Shown here: positions 7,714 to 15,531 of the stretch, in pieces
Numbering within the stretch: position 1 is the stretch's first letter
Layout: each line of letters begins with the position of its first letter
DNA from: a virus
Length of the DNA: 35,054 nt
IMG/VR virus record: IMGVR_UViG_3300030061_003485
Location: 2,980 to 38,033 of that record
Strand: one strand, 5' to 3'
The notes under the pieces: model-generated
What the model saw: only the letters and a program-made list of their open reading frames with translations
The model's database searches: none
What the model was told of the DNA's origin: nothing
Program-made: the position numbers and the translations under genes

Positions 7714-8351
7714 AAATTAGTTATTCTATATTATGTCACAATGAAGATAAAACTCTTGAGAAGTTAATACAAACTTTATTATCATATAAACAACCTCAAG
7801 ATGAGATTGTGGTTCTTGATGACTATTCTGATAATACAAAGACGAAAGCTATATTAGATTATTATTCATCTACTTGTGATATAAAGTTAGACTCAAGACA
7901 TTTATTGAAAGATTTTGCTAGTCAAAAAAATTATCTAAAAGGTATGTGTACTGGTGATTATAGTTTTAACTTAGATGCTGATGAAATGATATCTCATTGG
8001 TTCATGAAAGATATACATGATATACTTGAAGGTAACGAAGTTGATTTGATTTATGTCCCAAGAATAAATACAGTAGATGGGATAACAGAACAACATTGTA
8101 GGATGTATGGATATGTAATGGATGAAAAAGGATGGATAAACTATCCTGATTGGCAAGGTCGTATATTTCGTAACCGACCAAATATTATTTGGGAAAAACC
8201 TGTGCATGAACAACTCAGAGGATTTCAGACTTATGCTCACTTACCAATGGAACAAAAATATTCCATCATACATCATAAAACAATAGAGAGACAAGTGAAA
8301 CAAAATAAATTTTATAATGAAGAAATAACTGCAAAACTTAGGGGAATTTAA
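7710..8351 (+). CDS. GT2-family glycosyltransferase
   Basis: A protein of 213 residues with the GT-A fold of family GT2: SYSILCHNEDKTLEKLI at the N terminus, DEIVVLDDYSDN (residues 31-42), and FNLDADEMI with the metal-binding DAD at 89-91, then the acceptor-side segment WQGRIFRNRPNIIWEKPVHE. These short GT2 enzymes (WaaE/KdtX-like) often act on lipopolysaccharide core sugars. The start is GTG at 7710, overlapping the TGA of the preceding gene, with GGAG upstream. The donor is unknown. Confidence 0.88.
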   Translation: MKISYSILCHNEDKTLEKLIQTLLSYKQPQDEIVVLDDYSDNTKTKAILDYYSSTCDIKLDSRHLLKDFASQKNYLKGMCTGDYSFNLDADEMISHWFMKDIHDILEGNEVDLIYVPRINTVDGITEQHCRMYGYVMDEKGWINYPDWQGRIFRNRPNIIWEKPVHEQLRGFQTYAHLPMEQKYSIIHHKTIERQVKQNKFYNEEITAKLRGI

Positions 8352-9248
8352 ATGAAAATATTAGTAACAGGCGGTGTCGGATTTGTCGGTACAAATTTAA
8401 TAAAAAGATTGTTGAATGATGGTCACGATGTAACTTCATTAGACAATTATTCTACGGGTAAAAAAGAAAACGAACAAGAAGGTTGTACATATATAGATGT
8501 AGATATTTCAAATCAGTCTACATTAGAAGCAAAGTTATATTGGGCTTATAAAGATGAAAAACCAGATATAATTTATCATATGGCAGCTCTTGCTAGAATA
8601 CAACCATCGATTAAAAATCCAGTTAAATCTGTTGGGAATAATTTTAATAGTACACTTAACGTATTAGATTGGGCTAAAACAAATAAAAATATTGCAGTAG
8701 TGTTTGCTGGTTCAAGTTCTTTTCATCATGGTTTGTGGGGAAGTCCATACGCTTGGTCAAAACATGCTGGTGAACAATTATGTAAACTATATGATAATGT
8801 TTATAATTTACCAGTTGCTACATGTAGATTTTATAATGTTTACGGACCAAATCAACTTGAAGATGGTGCTTATGCTACAGTATTGGGTATTTTTATGAAA
8901 CAATATCGTGAGGGTAAACCATTAACAATAACTGGTGATGGGAAACAGAGAAGAGATTTTACTCATGTTGATGATATAGTCGATGGTTTAGTAAAATGTG
9001 GTGATTCTTTATTGATTCCAAACGCTTATAACGCTAAAGTTAGTGGGGAAATATTTGAATTGGGTAGGGGAGAAAATCACTCTGTAAATGAAGTTGCTGA
9101 AATGTTTGGTGGAAATTATCCAACTGAATATATTCCAGCAAGAAAAGGTGAGTATGATGTTACCCTAGCAGATTATTCTAAGGCACAGAAAATGTTAGGT
9201 TGGAAACCATTTATAGATTTAAAGGACTATGTAAATGAAATTTGCTGA
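8352..9248 (+). CDS. NAD-dependent epimerase/dehydratase (extended SDR, GalE-like)
   Basis: A protein of 298 residues. The N terminus has the NAD-binding VTGGVGFVGTNL loop, the SLDNYSTG strand end that grips the adenosine ribose, the Ser cluster at 121-123 and the catalytic pair Tyr133/Lys137 (YAWSK), then CRFYNVYGP and the GDGKQRRDFTHVDD substrate-side motif. It belongs to the UDP-hexose 4-epimerase/4,6-dehydratase group. The loop between the Ser strand and the Tyr is about 10 residues shorter than in GalE, so the substrate pocket differs. It abuts the upstream GT2 gene exactly and overlaps the next gene by 14 bases. Confidence 0.88.
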   Translation: MKILVTGGVGFVGTNLIKRLLNDGHDVTSLDNYSTGKKENEQEGCTYIDVDISNQSTLEAKLYWAYKDEKPDIIYHMAALARIQPSIKNPVKSVGNNFNSTLNVLDWAKTNKNIAVVFAGSSSFHHGLWGSPYAWSKHAGEQLCKLYDNVYNLPVATCRFYNVYGPNQLEDGAYATVLGIFMKQYREGKPLTITGDGKQRRDFTHVDDIVDGLVKCGDSLLIPNAYNAKVSGEIFELGRGENHSVNEVAEMFGGNYPTEYIPARKGEYDVTLADYSKAQKMLGWKPFIDLKDYVNEIC

Positions 9249-10302
9249 AGTTTGGGATTACACATATAATGTAAAGTCATTTTATCTTGATGGTGGTGTA
9301 GCAAAATCATTCGAGACTAACGAACCTTACATGTATAAACACTCAATAGCACCTGATTGTTTTTTACAAGGACCAGTTTATCCTTGGCTTTGGGAAGATT
9401 CTTACTACATAAACTTAGCAGAATATGATGGAGTTGCTCCATATGATCCTAGTGTTGACATGGTTCTTTATGTCAACGAAAGAGTTGGGTTAATGAATGA
9501 GAACTACGAAAAATATTCTGTTGATAGTATAAGAAAATCATTTCCAAATGCCGTAATAGTTGGTGAGATTAAAGAGGTAGAACCAAATTTTAATTCAGGA
9601 CCTCATGTTTTATCGCCTGGTGAAGCGGTACATAGACAAGTTAGACCAGAAAGACCAATAAATAGAATTAAATTATTTAACGATTGTGATTTTGTTAATT
9701 TACCAGCTATTCCAAATGGAATTTATTCAACCATACCATATGTTATTGAATTACAAAATAATATTAATAAAGAAATAATTTATACGCCAGGTCCCACAAA
9801 TACTGAGTATGTTTTTGATCATTATTATAGTGATGAAAAGTTAAATTCTATATTTGCTTATACTCCACATCAACATCATAGAAGGGGTAATACACTAGAA
9901 TTTGCTAATTACTTAGGTAATAAATATAATCTACCAGTTCATCATAAACCACTTTATCATGATAAACCTTTTGATTATATGAGTAGTCACGATTTTGTTA
10001 GTTTATGGAGTCCCCATTTATATCATATAAATTTAGATGATATGAAAACTCAACCAGGTCAACAATGTAAACAAGTTGCATGTGTTGGTTCTATTAATAT
10101 GGGTGGAGTAAATGACTCGCATAAATTTTTATATCCAGAAACAGCAACTTGTGATACAAACAAATTAGAAGAAGTTTTTGTAAGTTATCTTGATGATGAA
10201 AATAAAAGATTCGAAACGATTAAATATGCTTGGGAAAAGGTTAACGAAATTTGTGGATTTGATACGGTCAGAAAAGTTTTTGAAGAGGAGTTTTTATCAT
10301 GA
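9235..10302 (+). CDS. Unassigned protein of the sugar cluster, possibly a GT-B-like transferase
   Basis: A protein of 355 residues with no motif I recognise with certainty. Visible features are an aromatic-rich N terminus (KSFYLDGGVAKSF; GPVYPWLWEDSYYIN), alternating strands and helices, a His cluster (PHQHHRRGN), and a C-terminal part with VACVGSINMGGVNDSHKFLYPE, which could match the donor half of a GT-B fold. It overlaps the SDR by 14 bases and the RmlC-like gene by 4, so it is expressed with them. A glycosyltransferase or glycan-linked role is inferred from place and rough fold only. Confidence 0.5.
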   Translation: MKFAEVWDYTYNVKSFYLDGGVAKSFETNEPYMYKHSIAPDCFLQGPVYPWLWEDSYYINLAEYDGVAPYDPSVDMVLYVNERVGLMNENYEKYSVDSIRKSFPNAVIVGEIKEVEPNFNSGPHVLSPGEAVHRQVRPERPINRIKLFNDCDFVNLPAIPNGIYSTIPYVIELQNNINKEIIYTPGPTNTEYVFDHYYSDEKLNSIFAYTPHQHHRRGNTLEFANYLGNKYNLPVHHKPLYHDKPFDYMSSHDFVSLWSPHLYHINLDDMKTQPGQQCKQVACVGSINMGGVNDSHKFLYPETATCDTNKLEEVFVSYLDDENKRFETIKYAWEKVNEICGFDTVRKVFEEEFLS

Positions 10303-10772
10303 TAAATGGTGTTGTAGTTAGAGAACAAGATGCTTTTACAGATTACAGAGGTGACCTTTATACTGTTTGGAAAGATGATGATTTTGATTTAAATTTTAAT
10401 CATGATAAAGTATCTACATCAAGAAAGCATGTTTTGCGTGGTATACATGGTGATAACAAATCTTGGAAGTTAGTTACTTGTTTGTATGGGGAAATTTATT
10501 TTGTTATAGTGGATAACAGAGAATCATCGGATACTTTTTTACAATGGGAATTTATGATGTTAACTGATAGAAATAGAAAACAAGTATTGATTCCACCAGG
10601 AGTTGGAAATGGTTTTTTAGTGATGAGTCATCGTTCTGTCTTTCATTATAAATGGTCGTATGAAGGTGAGTATCCTGATGTAGACCAACAATTTACAATT
10701 AAATGGAATGATCCTATAGTCGGTGTTGACTGGCCTATAGATAATCCTATATTATCAAAGAGGGATAAATAA
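10299..10772 (+). CDS. RmlC-like cupin (dTDP-4-keto-6-deoxyhexose 3,5-epimerase family)
   Basis: A protein of 157 residues in the RmlC fold: DYRGDLYTVW, then HVLRGIHGDNKSWKLVTCLYGEIYFVIVD with the catalytic His50, IPPGVGNGFLVMS, Tyr117 in FHYKWS, and WNDPIVGVDWP, the classical RmlC ending. It epimerises C3 and/or C5 of a 4-keto-6-deoxy sugar nucleotide. It is about 25 residues shorter than typical RmlC, as in single-centre epimerases. No RmlA or RmlB is visible, so the substrate may come from the host or be a GDP-sugar from the gmd product, as in the 6-deoxyheptose pathways. Confidence 0.85.
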   Translation: MINGVVVREQDAFTDYRGDLYTVWKDDDFDLNFNHDKVSTSRKHVLRGIHGDNKSWKLVTCLYGEIYFVIVDNRESSDTFLQWEFMMLTDRNRKQVLIPPGVGNGFLVMSHRSVFHYKWSYEGEYPDVDQQFTIKWNDPIVGVDWPIDNPILSKRDK

Positions 10773-11401
10773 TGTTACAAATACCAAGTCATTTGGAAAA
10801 ACAAAAAGAAGTTACAATTACAAAAGAAGAAATGATTTCTTTTGAGACTGAAATAAAAGAAAAATATGAAGATGGTAAGATACCAGCACCGATTCATTTG
10901 TCAAAAGATAATGAAGACGAGTTGATTGAAATATTTCAATATATAAATGAAGATGATTGGATTGTTTCAGCTTGGAGAAATCATTATCATGCTCTTTTAC
11001 ATGGGTTTGATAAACAAGAATTAATGGATAGTGTAGTTGAAGGTAGAAGTATGGCTACTAGTAGTGATGTCCATAAGTTTTATTCTTCAGCCATAGTAGG
11101 TGGGATAATACCAATTGCGTTAGGTCTTTCTATGGCTTTAGGTAAAGAAGATTCTAATAGACGAGTGTGGTGTTTCATTGGAGATATGACTTTTGAAACT
11201 GGTGTTTTTCATGAGGCATATAAATACTCAAGAAACTTTGAGTTACCACTAGAGTTTGTGGTAGAAGATAATAATCTAAGTGTACATACTCCAACAGATG
11301 CTGCTTGGGGAGTTAGACAAGAAATACCAAATGATATAGTTTATTACAAATATGAAAACGGATATCCACACCATGGCACTGGTGCATGGGTTAACTTTTA
11401 G
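10772..11401 (+). CDS. Reduced E1-alpha-like thiamine diphosphate enzyme subunit
   Basis: A protein of 209 residues that matches the core of 2-oxo acid dehydrogenase E1-alpha: SAWRNHYHALLHGFD resembles the YRDHGHALARG block, followed by GGIIPIALGLSMALG and the thiamine diphosphate motif from GD at 137-138 (GDM instead of the usual GDG) to Asn167-Asn168 (VEDNN). Normal E1-alpha has some 320-400 residues; here the chain ends about 40 residues after the motif. The E1-beta-like partner follows after 8 bases. No E2 or E3 gene is present, so a dehydrogenase complex is unlikely. Transfer of a C2 unit to a keto-sugar is the better inference. Confidence 0.8.
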   Translation: MLQIPSHLEKQKEVTITKEEMISFETEIKEKYEDGKIPAPIHLSKDNEDELIEIFQYINEDDWIVSAWRNHYHALLHGFDKQELMDSVVEGRSMATSSDVHKFYSSAIVGGIIPIALGLSMALGKEDSNRRVWCFIGDMTFETGVFHEAYKYSRNFELPLEFVVEDNNLSVHTPTDAAWGVRQEIPNDIVYYKYENGYPHHGTGAWVNF

Positions 11402-11412
11402 AGGTTATAATG
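11401..11412 (+). promoter_or_regulatory. Recurrent junction motif GAGGTTATAATG (copy 2)
   Basis: The TAG stop of the E1-alpha-like gene runs into AGGTTATA and the ATG of the E1-beta-like gene, identical over 14 bases (TAGAGGTTATAATG) to the junction at 1432-1445. It serves as a ribosome-binding site and ensures translation of the second subunit. Confidence 0.5.
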
Positions 11413-11940
11413 AAATATAAAGAAGAGTTAATAAGGTCAATGAAATGGCTTGGAGAGAAAGAAAATACATTATTTTTAGGACAAGCCACATCTTTTAGTG
11501 GTCATGCTATCTCAGGAACTTTAACAGAAGTACCAAAAGAAAAACTGATTGAATTACCAGTTATGGAAGAAGTACAAATGGGAATGTGTGCTGGTCTTTC
11601 GTTAGAAGGATATGTTCCCATATCAATTTATCCTAGATTTAATTTCATGATGTTGGCTATAAATCAGTTAGTAAATCATATCGATACGATGAGAAAAATG
11701 ACTAAGGGTATGTTAGTACCAAGAGTTATAACTAGAGTTGCTGTTGGTGCTAAAAAACCACTTGATGGTGGGGAACAACACACTCAAGATTTTACTGAGT
11801 CTTTAAAAAGTATGTTAACTGATACTGTGGTTGTAGAGTTAGAAGAACCAAATGAAATATTTTCAGCGTTTCAACGAGCATATAATAGACACGGTTCTAC
11901 AGTTCTTATCGAGTGGGGGGATTATTATAGTGAAAAGTGA
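11410..11940 (+). CDS. Reduced E1-beta-like subunit (transketolase pyrimidine-binding domain only)
   Basis: A protein of 176 residues corresponding to the pyrimidine-binding domain of E1-beta/transketolase: LFLGQATSFSG, ELPVMEEVQMGMCAGLSLEGYVPI with Glu53, the likely cofactor-activating Glu, FNFMMLAINQLVNHIDTMR, and VPRVITRVAVG...GGEQHTQDF. The C-terminal transketolase domain (about 130 residues) that normally follows is absent. With the E1-alpha-like protein just upstream it can form the split active site of a thiamine diphosphate enzyme. The last 11 bases overlap the next gene. Confidence 0.8.
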   Translation: MKYKEELIRSMKWLGEKENTLFLGQATSFSGHAISGTLTEVPKEKLIELPVMEEVQMGMCAGLSLEGYVPISIYPRFNFMMLAINQLVNHIDTMRKMTKGMLVPRVITRVAVGAKKPLDGGEQHTQDFTESLKSMLTDTVVVELEEPNEIFSAFQRAYNRHGSTVLIEWGDYYSEK

Positions 11941-12505
11941 GGGAATGGAAATAGTTGATGATTTTTTACCTAAAGATGTGGTTAATAATTTAGAAAGACT
12001 GTATTCTGAGGAACAAGATTGGGAACTTTTAGACCAAGTACGAGAAAATCATTATAGACATGTTTTTAAAAACAACTCTGATTATTTTCCAAATGAAGAT
12101 GAACACTACTTAGCCAAGTTTAATAGGTCTACTAATCTAGAAAATAAAATCAATGATGTTTTTGAAAAATACTTTAAGCCAAAATTAATTGAATTTTCTC
12201 AAAAAAAACTCTTGGAATTTGATGTAAGATGTTATAAATTAGGACATGGAAATTTTTATAGAACACATGTCGATGATTACGCTGGTACTGTGGGTTGTGT
12301 TTTTTATCTCACAAAAAGATGGTGTTGGGATTGGGGTGGAATACTTCACATTGGTGAAAGAGATGGAGAGTTGACATCTATATTTCCAAAATTTAATCGA
12401 ATAGTAATTCATGATATGAAAAAATTTAGGTTCAATCATTTTATAAGTCCTGTAACGGAATATGCTAAAGAATCAAGATATTCAATTGTGTCATTTAACA
12501 AGTAG
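11930..12505 (+). CDS. 2-oxoglutarate/Fe(II) dioxygenase (prolyl-4-hydroxylase-like)
   Basis: A protein of 191 residues. The iron ligands are His113 and Asp115 (RTHVDDYAG) and His170 (FNHFISPV), with Arg183 (SRYSIVSF) as the 2-oxoglutarate anchor; the strand WDWGGILHI between them is typical of P4H-like oxygenases. I place the start at GTG 11930, which follows a GGGGGG ribosome site and overlaps the E1-beta gene by 11 bases. A longer open frame from 11852 gives an N-terminal extension unrelated to the family, and ATG 11945 has a GAGGG too close to it. The substrate is likely a sugar or glycan precursor, by context only. Confidence 0.82.
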   Translation: MKSEGMEIVDDFLPKDVVNNLERLYSEEQDWELLDQVRENHYRHVFKNNSDYFPNEDEHYLAKFNRSTNLENKINDVFEKYFKPKLIEFSQKKLLEFDVRCYKLGHGNFYRTHVDDYAGTVGCVFYLTKRWCWDWGGILHIGERDGELTSIFPKFNRIVIHDMKKFRFNHFISPVTEYAKESRYSIVSFNK

Positions 12506-12513
12506 GAGAAAAA

Positions 12514-13416
12514 GTGTTTAAAGATAAGAATATACTAGTAACTGGTGGTAATGGTATGGTTGGTCGTACTTTAGTTAAGTTACTTAAAAAAGAGTTACCA
12601 AAAAATATAACTATTGCTGATTTACCAACTTATGATTTAAGAGATAGAGATGTTTGTGAAAATATTTGTTTTAATCAGGATATCATATTTCATGTCGCTG
12701 GAATCAAAGGCTCACCTCAAAGATGTATGGAATCACCAGCATCATTTAGTGTCCCTATGATTCAATTTAATGCTAATATGATTGAAGCTGCTTATAATGC
12801 TAAAGTGGAGTGGTTTTTATACACAAGTTCAGTTGGTGTATACCACCCAGCAGATGTATTTGTAGAAGATGATGTATGGGGAACATTTCCATCCGAAAAT
12901 GATTGGTATGCTGGTTGGGCTAAAAGAGTTGGTGAAATGAATGTTGAAGCTTATATGAAACAACATGATTGGAATAAGTGTTCTATTGTTAGACCTGCTA
13001 ATATTTACGGAGCAAATGATAATTTTGGTCAATGGTCTATGGTTGTTCCATCATTAATTAAGAAGGCAGTAGAGTCAAAGGATGGTAAACTTAAAGTATG
13101 GGGTGACGGTTCACCAATAAGAGATTTAATCTATGCTGAAGATGTTGCTCGTGGTATGATGCACATGGTACAAAATAAAGTAACAGAACCAGTAAATCTT
13201 GGTAGTGGTACGGGAGTTACAATTAAAAAAGTAGCAGAAATAGTAGCTAGTAATTTTGATTTGGAAATAGAATGGGAAGCAGATAAACCAATGGGTGATT
13301 CAAAAAGAGTTATGGACACTAGCCGTGCTGAATCACATGGATTTAAAGCTGATACTAGTTTTGAAGATGGTATTAAAGAGACAATTAAATGGTATAAGGA
13401 GAACAAAAATGTTTAA
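12514..13416 (+). CDS. NAD-dependent epimerase/reductase (extended SDR) with a shifted Tyr
   Basis: A protein of 300 residues starting at GTG 12514 behind GGAGAA. The nucleotide-binding loop VTGGNGMVGRTL, Ser105/Ser106 (YTSSVGVY), RPANIYG and GDGSPIRDLIYAEDVA place it in the extended SDR group near GDP-fucose synthase (WcaG). In the catalytic region, WYAGWAKR, Tyr132 and Lys137 are five residues apart instead of four; Ala133 stands where Tyr is expected. The enzyme may tolerate the shift or use another acid. The next gene is a close relative with a different change at the same site. Confidence 0.85.
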   Translation: MFKDKNILVTGGNGMVGRTLVKLLKKELPKNITIADLPTYDLRDRDVCENICFNQDIIFHVAGIKGSPQRCMESPASFSVPMIQFNANMIEAAYNAKVEWFLYTSSVGVYHPADVFVEDDVWGTFPSENDWYAGWAKRVGEMNVEAYMKQHDWNKCSIVRPANIYGANDNFGQWSMVVPSLIKKAVESKDGKLKVWGDGSPIRDLIYAEDVARGMMHMVQNKVTEPVNLGSGTGVTIKKVAEIVASNFDLEIEWEADKPMGDSKRVMDTSRAESHGFKADTSFEDGIKETIKWYKENKNV

Positions 13417-14356
13417 AGATGCTAAAGTAGTAGTTACTGGTGGTAGTGGTTTTATTGGAACACATTTCATAAATGAGTTGTTATCAAGAGGTGCTAACGT
13501 TAGGACACATACACATGTAAATCCTCTAAAAATTTATGATGATAGAATTGAAGTAATAGATAACATAGATTTAGAAAAAATTGAGGATGCTATCACACTA
13601 ATAGATGGAGCTGATTATGTAGTTCATACTGCTGGATACATTGGTCATCCATCTAGTATTGCTACGGATTTTCAAATAGGACTAAATCAGATAGTGACTG
13701 CTACAAATGTAATTGAAGCTTGTGTTAAAACAGGTGTCAAGGGTTTTGTAGATTTAAATAGTTCTACTGGTTATCCAGACAGAAGACATCCTATAAAAGA
13801 AGAAGAGTATTGGGATGAAGAACCATATATTTCTTATTATGGTTACGGATGGATGAGAAGGTATAGAGAAAAAGTATTTGAACACGCTTCTCATTTAACT
13901 GATATGAAAATAGGAATAGCCAGAGGTACTGCTATCTTCGGTCCTTATGATAATTTTGATTTAAATACTTGTCATGTAGTTCCAGCACTTATCAAAAGAG
14001 TATTAAGTGACGAGAATCCTTTTATAGCTTGGGGTAGTCCTGATGTCGTTAGAGATTTTCTTTATGTTAAAGATGTAGTTAATGGTTGTTTATTGGTTTT
14101 AGAAAAGGGAGAATCAATGAGTCCTTACAATGTTGGTATGGGAGAACCAATTACTATTGGGGAGATACTAAATTGTATACTCATGGTAACAGGAAAAACT
14201 CCAGTTGTAGAGTGGGATAATTCAAAGCCAACTACGATACCATTTAGGATGGTCAGTACGGATAAGATTAAAGATGAGTTAGGATTTAAACCACAATATA
14301 CTTTTGAAGATGGTATAAGAGAAACTATAGAATGGTTTAAGGAGAATGATAAATGA
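13409..14356 (+). CDS. NAD-dependent epimerase/reductase (extended SDR) with Arg for catalytic Lys
   Basis: A protein of 315 residues from ATG 13409, which follows AAGGAG; an upstream in-frame start at 13295 lies deep in the preceding gene and is rejected. It has VTGGSGFIGTHF, the Ser-rich strand DLNSSTGY, then YYGYGWMRRYREK, in which Tyr146 is in place but position 150 is Arg, so the YxxxK signature reads YxxxR. ARGTAIFGPYDNF and the GSPDVVRDFLYVKDVV segment follow. It is a paralogue of the gene before it, overlapping by 8 bases. An epimerase or reductase on a GDP- or CDP-linked sugar is likely. The altered Lys makes the exact chemistry uncertain. Confidence 0.84.
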   Translation: MFKDAKVVVTGGSGFIGTHFINELLSRGANVRTHTHVNPLKIYDDRIEVIDNIDLEKIEDAITLIDGADYVVHTAGYIGHPSSIATDFQIGLNQIVTATNVIEACVKTGVKGFVDLNSSTGYPDRRHPIKEEEYWDEEPYISYYGYGWMRRYREKVFEHASHLTDMKIGIARGTAIFGPYDNFDLNTCHVVPALIKRVLSDENPFIAWGSPDVVRDFLYVKDVVNGCLLVLEKGESMSPYNVGMGEPITIGEILNCILMVTGKTPVVEWDNSKPTTIPFRMVSTDKIKDELGFKPQYTFEDGIRETIEWFKENDK

Positions 14357-15531
14357 AAAAATTAACTCTACCATTGATGTCAGACAATATTAGTAGAGAA
14401 GATGTTGATTGTTTGATTGATTTTTTAAAACAAAATCCAGTACCAAGATTAACTAATGGAGATAAAGTTATAAAGTTTGAAAAAGCTTGGTCAGAATGGT
14501 TAGGTGTAAAACATAGTGTATTCGTTAACTCAGGAACTGCTGCTAATGAGTTGTCTATGTTGGCATTAAAACATTTTTATCCAAAAGGTGGTGAGATAAT
14601 AATACCACCACTTACTTGGATATCGGATGTTAACTCAGTTTTATTTGCTGGTTTCGATCCTGTTTTTGTAGATATAAACTTAAATAATCTATCATTTGAT
14701 TTAGATAAATTAGAGAATAGTATTACCGATAAAACAAGAGCTATATTTGTAACTCATGTTTTGGGGTTGAACGCTATATCTGATAGGTTGTTAAAAATAT
14801 GTGAAGATAATAATATCTTGTTAATTGAAGATGTATGTGAGTCTCATGGTGCTACATATAACAACACTAAATTAGGTTCAATTGGATTTGCTAGTAACTT
14901 TAGTTTTTACTTTGCTCACCATATGAGCACTATAGAGGGTGGAATGATATCAACTAATGATGACCACTTTTATCAGTTATGTAGGTCGTTAAGGTCACAT
15001 GGTATGGTTAGAGAATTTACAGATGATAATTTGATAAAAAAATACACCGAAGATTACTCAGATTTAAATAAAGATTTTATTTTTATAGGTCCTGCACATA
15101 ATTTTAGAAGTACAGAAATAAATGCTGTTCTAGGATTGTGTCAGTTGGATAGATTAGATTCTAATAATGAAAAAAGAATCGAAAATTATAAATACTTTAT
15201 TGATAACTTAGATTCAAAAAAATATCATACTGATTTTGAGATGAATGGTCAATGTAACTATGCTTTTACCGTGGTTATGAAAAATTCTGATTTTGATTTG
15301 AGAGATAGAATTGAAGAAATGTTAAAAGATAATGGAATAGAGTTTAGGAGAGGAATGTCAGGTGGTGGTAATCAGATGAGACAACCTTATTTTAGAGATA
15401 AAGATTTAGAGTTAGTCGATTTTCCTGTTATAGAACATGTTCATAATTTTAGTTGGTACATTGGTAATTATCCAACTTTAGAACGAGATAAAATAGATAA
15501 TTTAATAAGGTTACTGAATGAAGTTAAGTGA
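14353..15531 (+). CDS. ColD-like PLP-dependent sugar 3-dehydratase (DegT fold, His for Lys)
   Basis: A protein of 392 residues of the DegT/DnrJ/EryC1/StrS fold: VNSGTAANELSMLAL, IIIPPLTWISDVNSV and LLIEDVCESHGA, in which the Asp binds the PLP ring. The residue that would hold PLP as a Schiff base is His189 (SFYFAHHMSTIEGG) instead of Lys. The same swap is found in ColD (GDP-4-keto-6-deoxymannose 3-dehydratase) and RfbH/E1 and marks dehydratases, not aminotransferases. There is no cysteine cluster for the [2Fe-2S] centre of RfbH, and the length equals that of ColD. Gmd (32355) would supply the ColD substrate. It overlaps the preceding SDR by 4 bases. Confidence 0.85.
   Translation: MKKLTLPLMSDNISREDVDCLIDFLKQNPVPRLTNGDKVIKFEKAWSEWLGVKHSVFVNSGTAANELSMLALKHFYPKGGEIIIPPLTWISDVNSVLFAGFDPVFVDINLNNLSFDLDKLENSITDKTRAIFVTHVLGLNAISDRLLKICEDNNILLIEDVCESHGATYNNTKLGSIGFASNFSFYFAHHMSTIEGGMISTNDDHFYQLCRSLRSHGMVREFTDDNLIKKYTEDYSDLNKDFIFIGPAHNFRSTEINAVLGLCQLDRLDSNNEKRIENYKYFIDNLDSKKYHTDFEMNGQCNYAFTVVMKNSDFDLRDRIEEMLKDNGIEFRRGMSGGGNQMRQPYFRDKDLELVDFPVIEHVHNFSWYIGNYPTLERDKIDNLIRLLNEVK

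Noticed and set aside
11852-11929. N-terminal extension of the 2OG oxygenase from ATG 11852.
   Set aside because: It lies within the E1-beta coding frame, has no good ribosome site and adds residues unlike the family; GTG 11930 follows a strong G-run.
10772-11940. E1-alpha and E1-beta as truncated remnants of a dehydrogenase complex.
   Set aside because: Both frames are complete with ribosome sites, keep the cofactor residues and lie in a sugar operon; a purpose-built short enzyme is more likely than decay.
13295-13408. Upstream start of the second SDR paralogue at 13295.
   Set aside because: It overlaps the preceding gene by more than 120 bases, while ATG 13409 has AAGGAG at normal distance and begins exactly at the Rossmann strand.
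14353-15531. Annotation as a sugar aminotransferase.
   Set aside because: His189 replaces the PLP-binding Lys, so transamination is not expected; the ColD/RfbH dehydratase type fits better. The same holds for 24841-26106.
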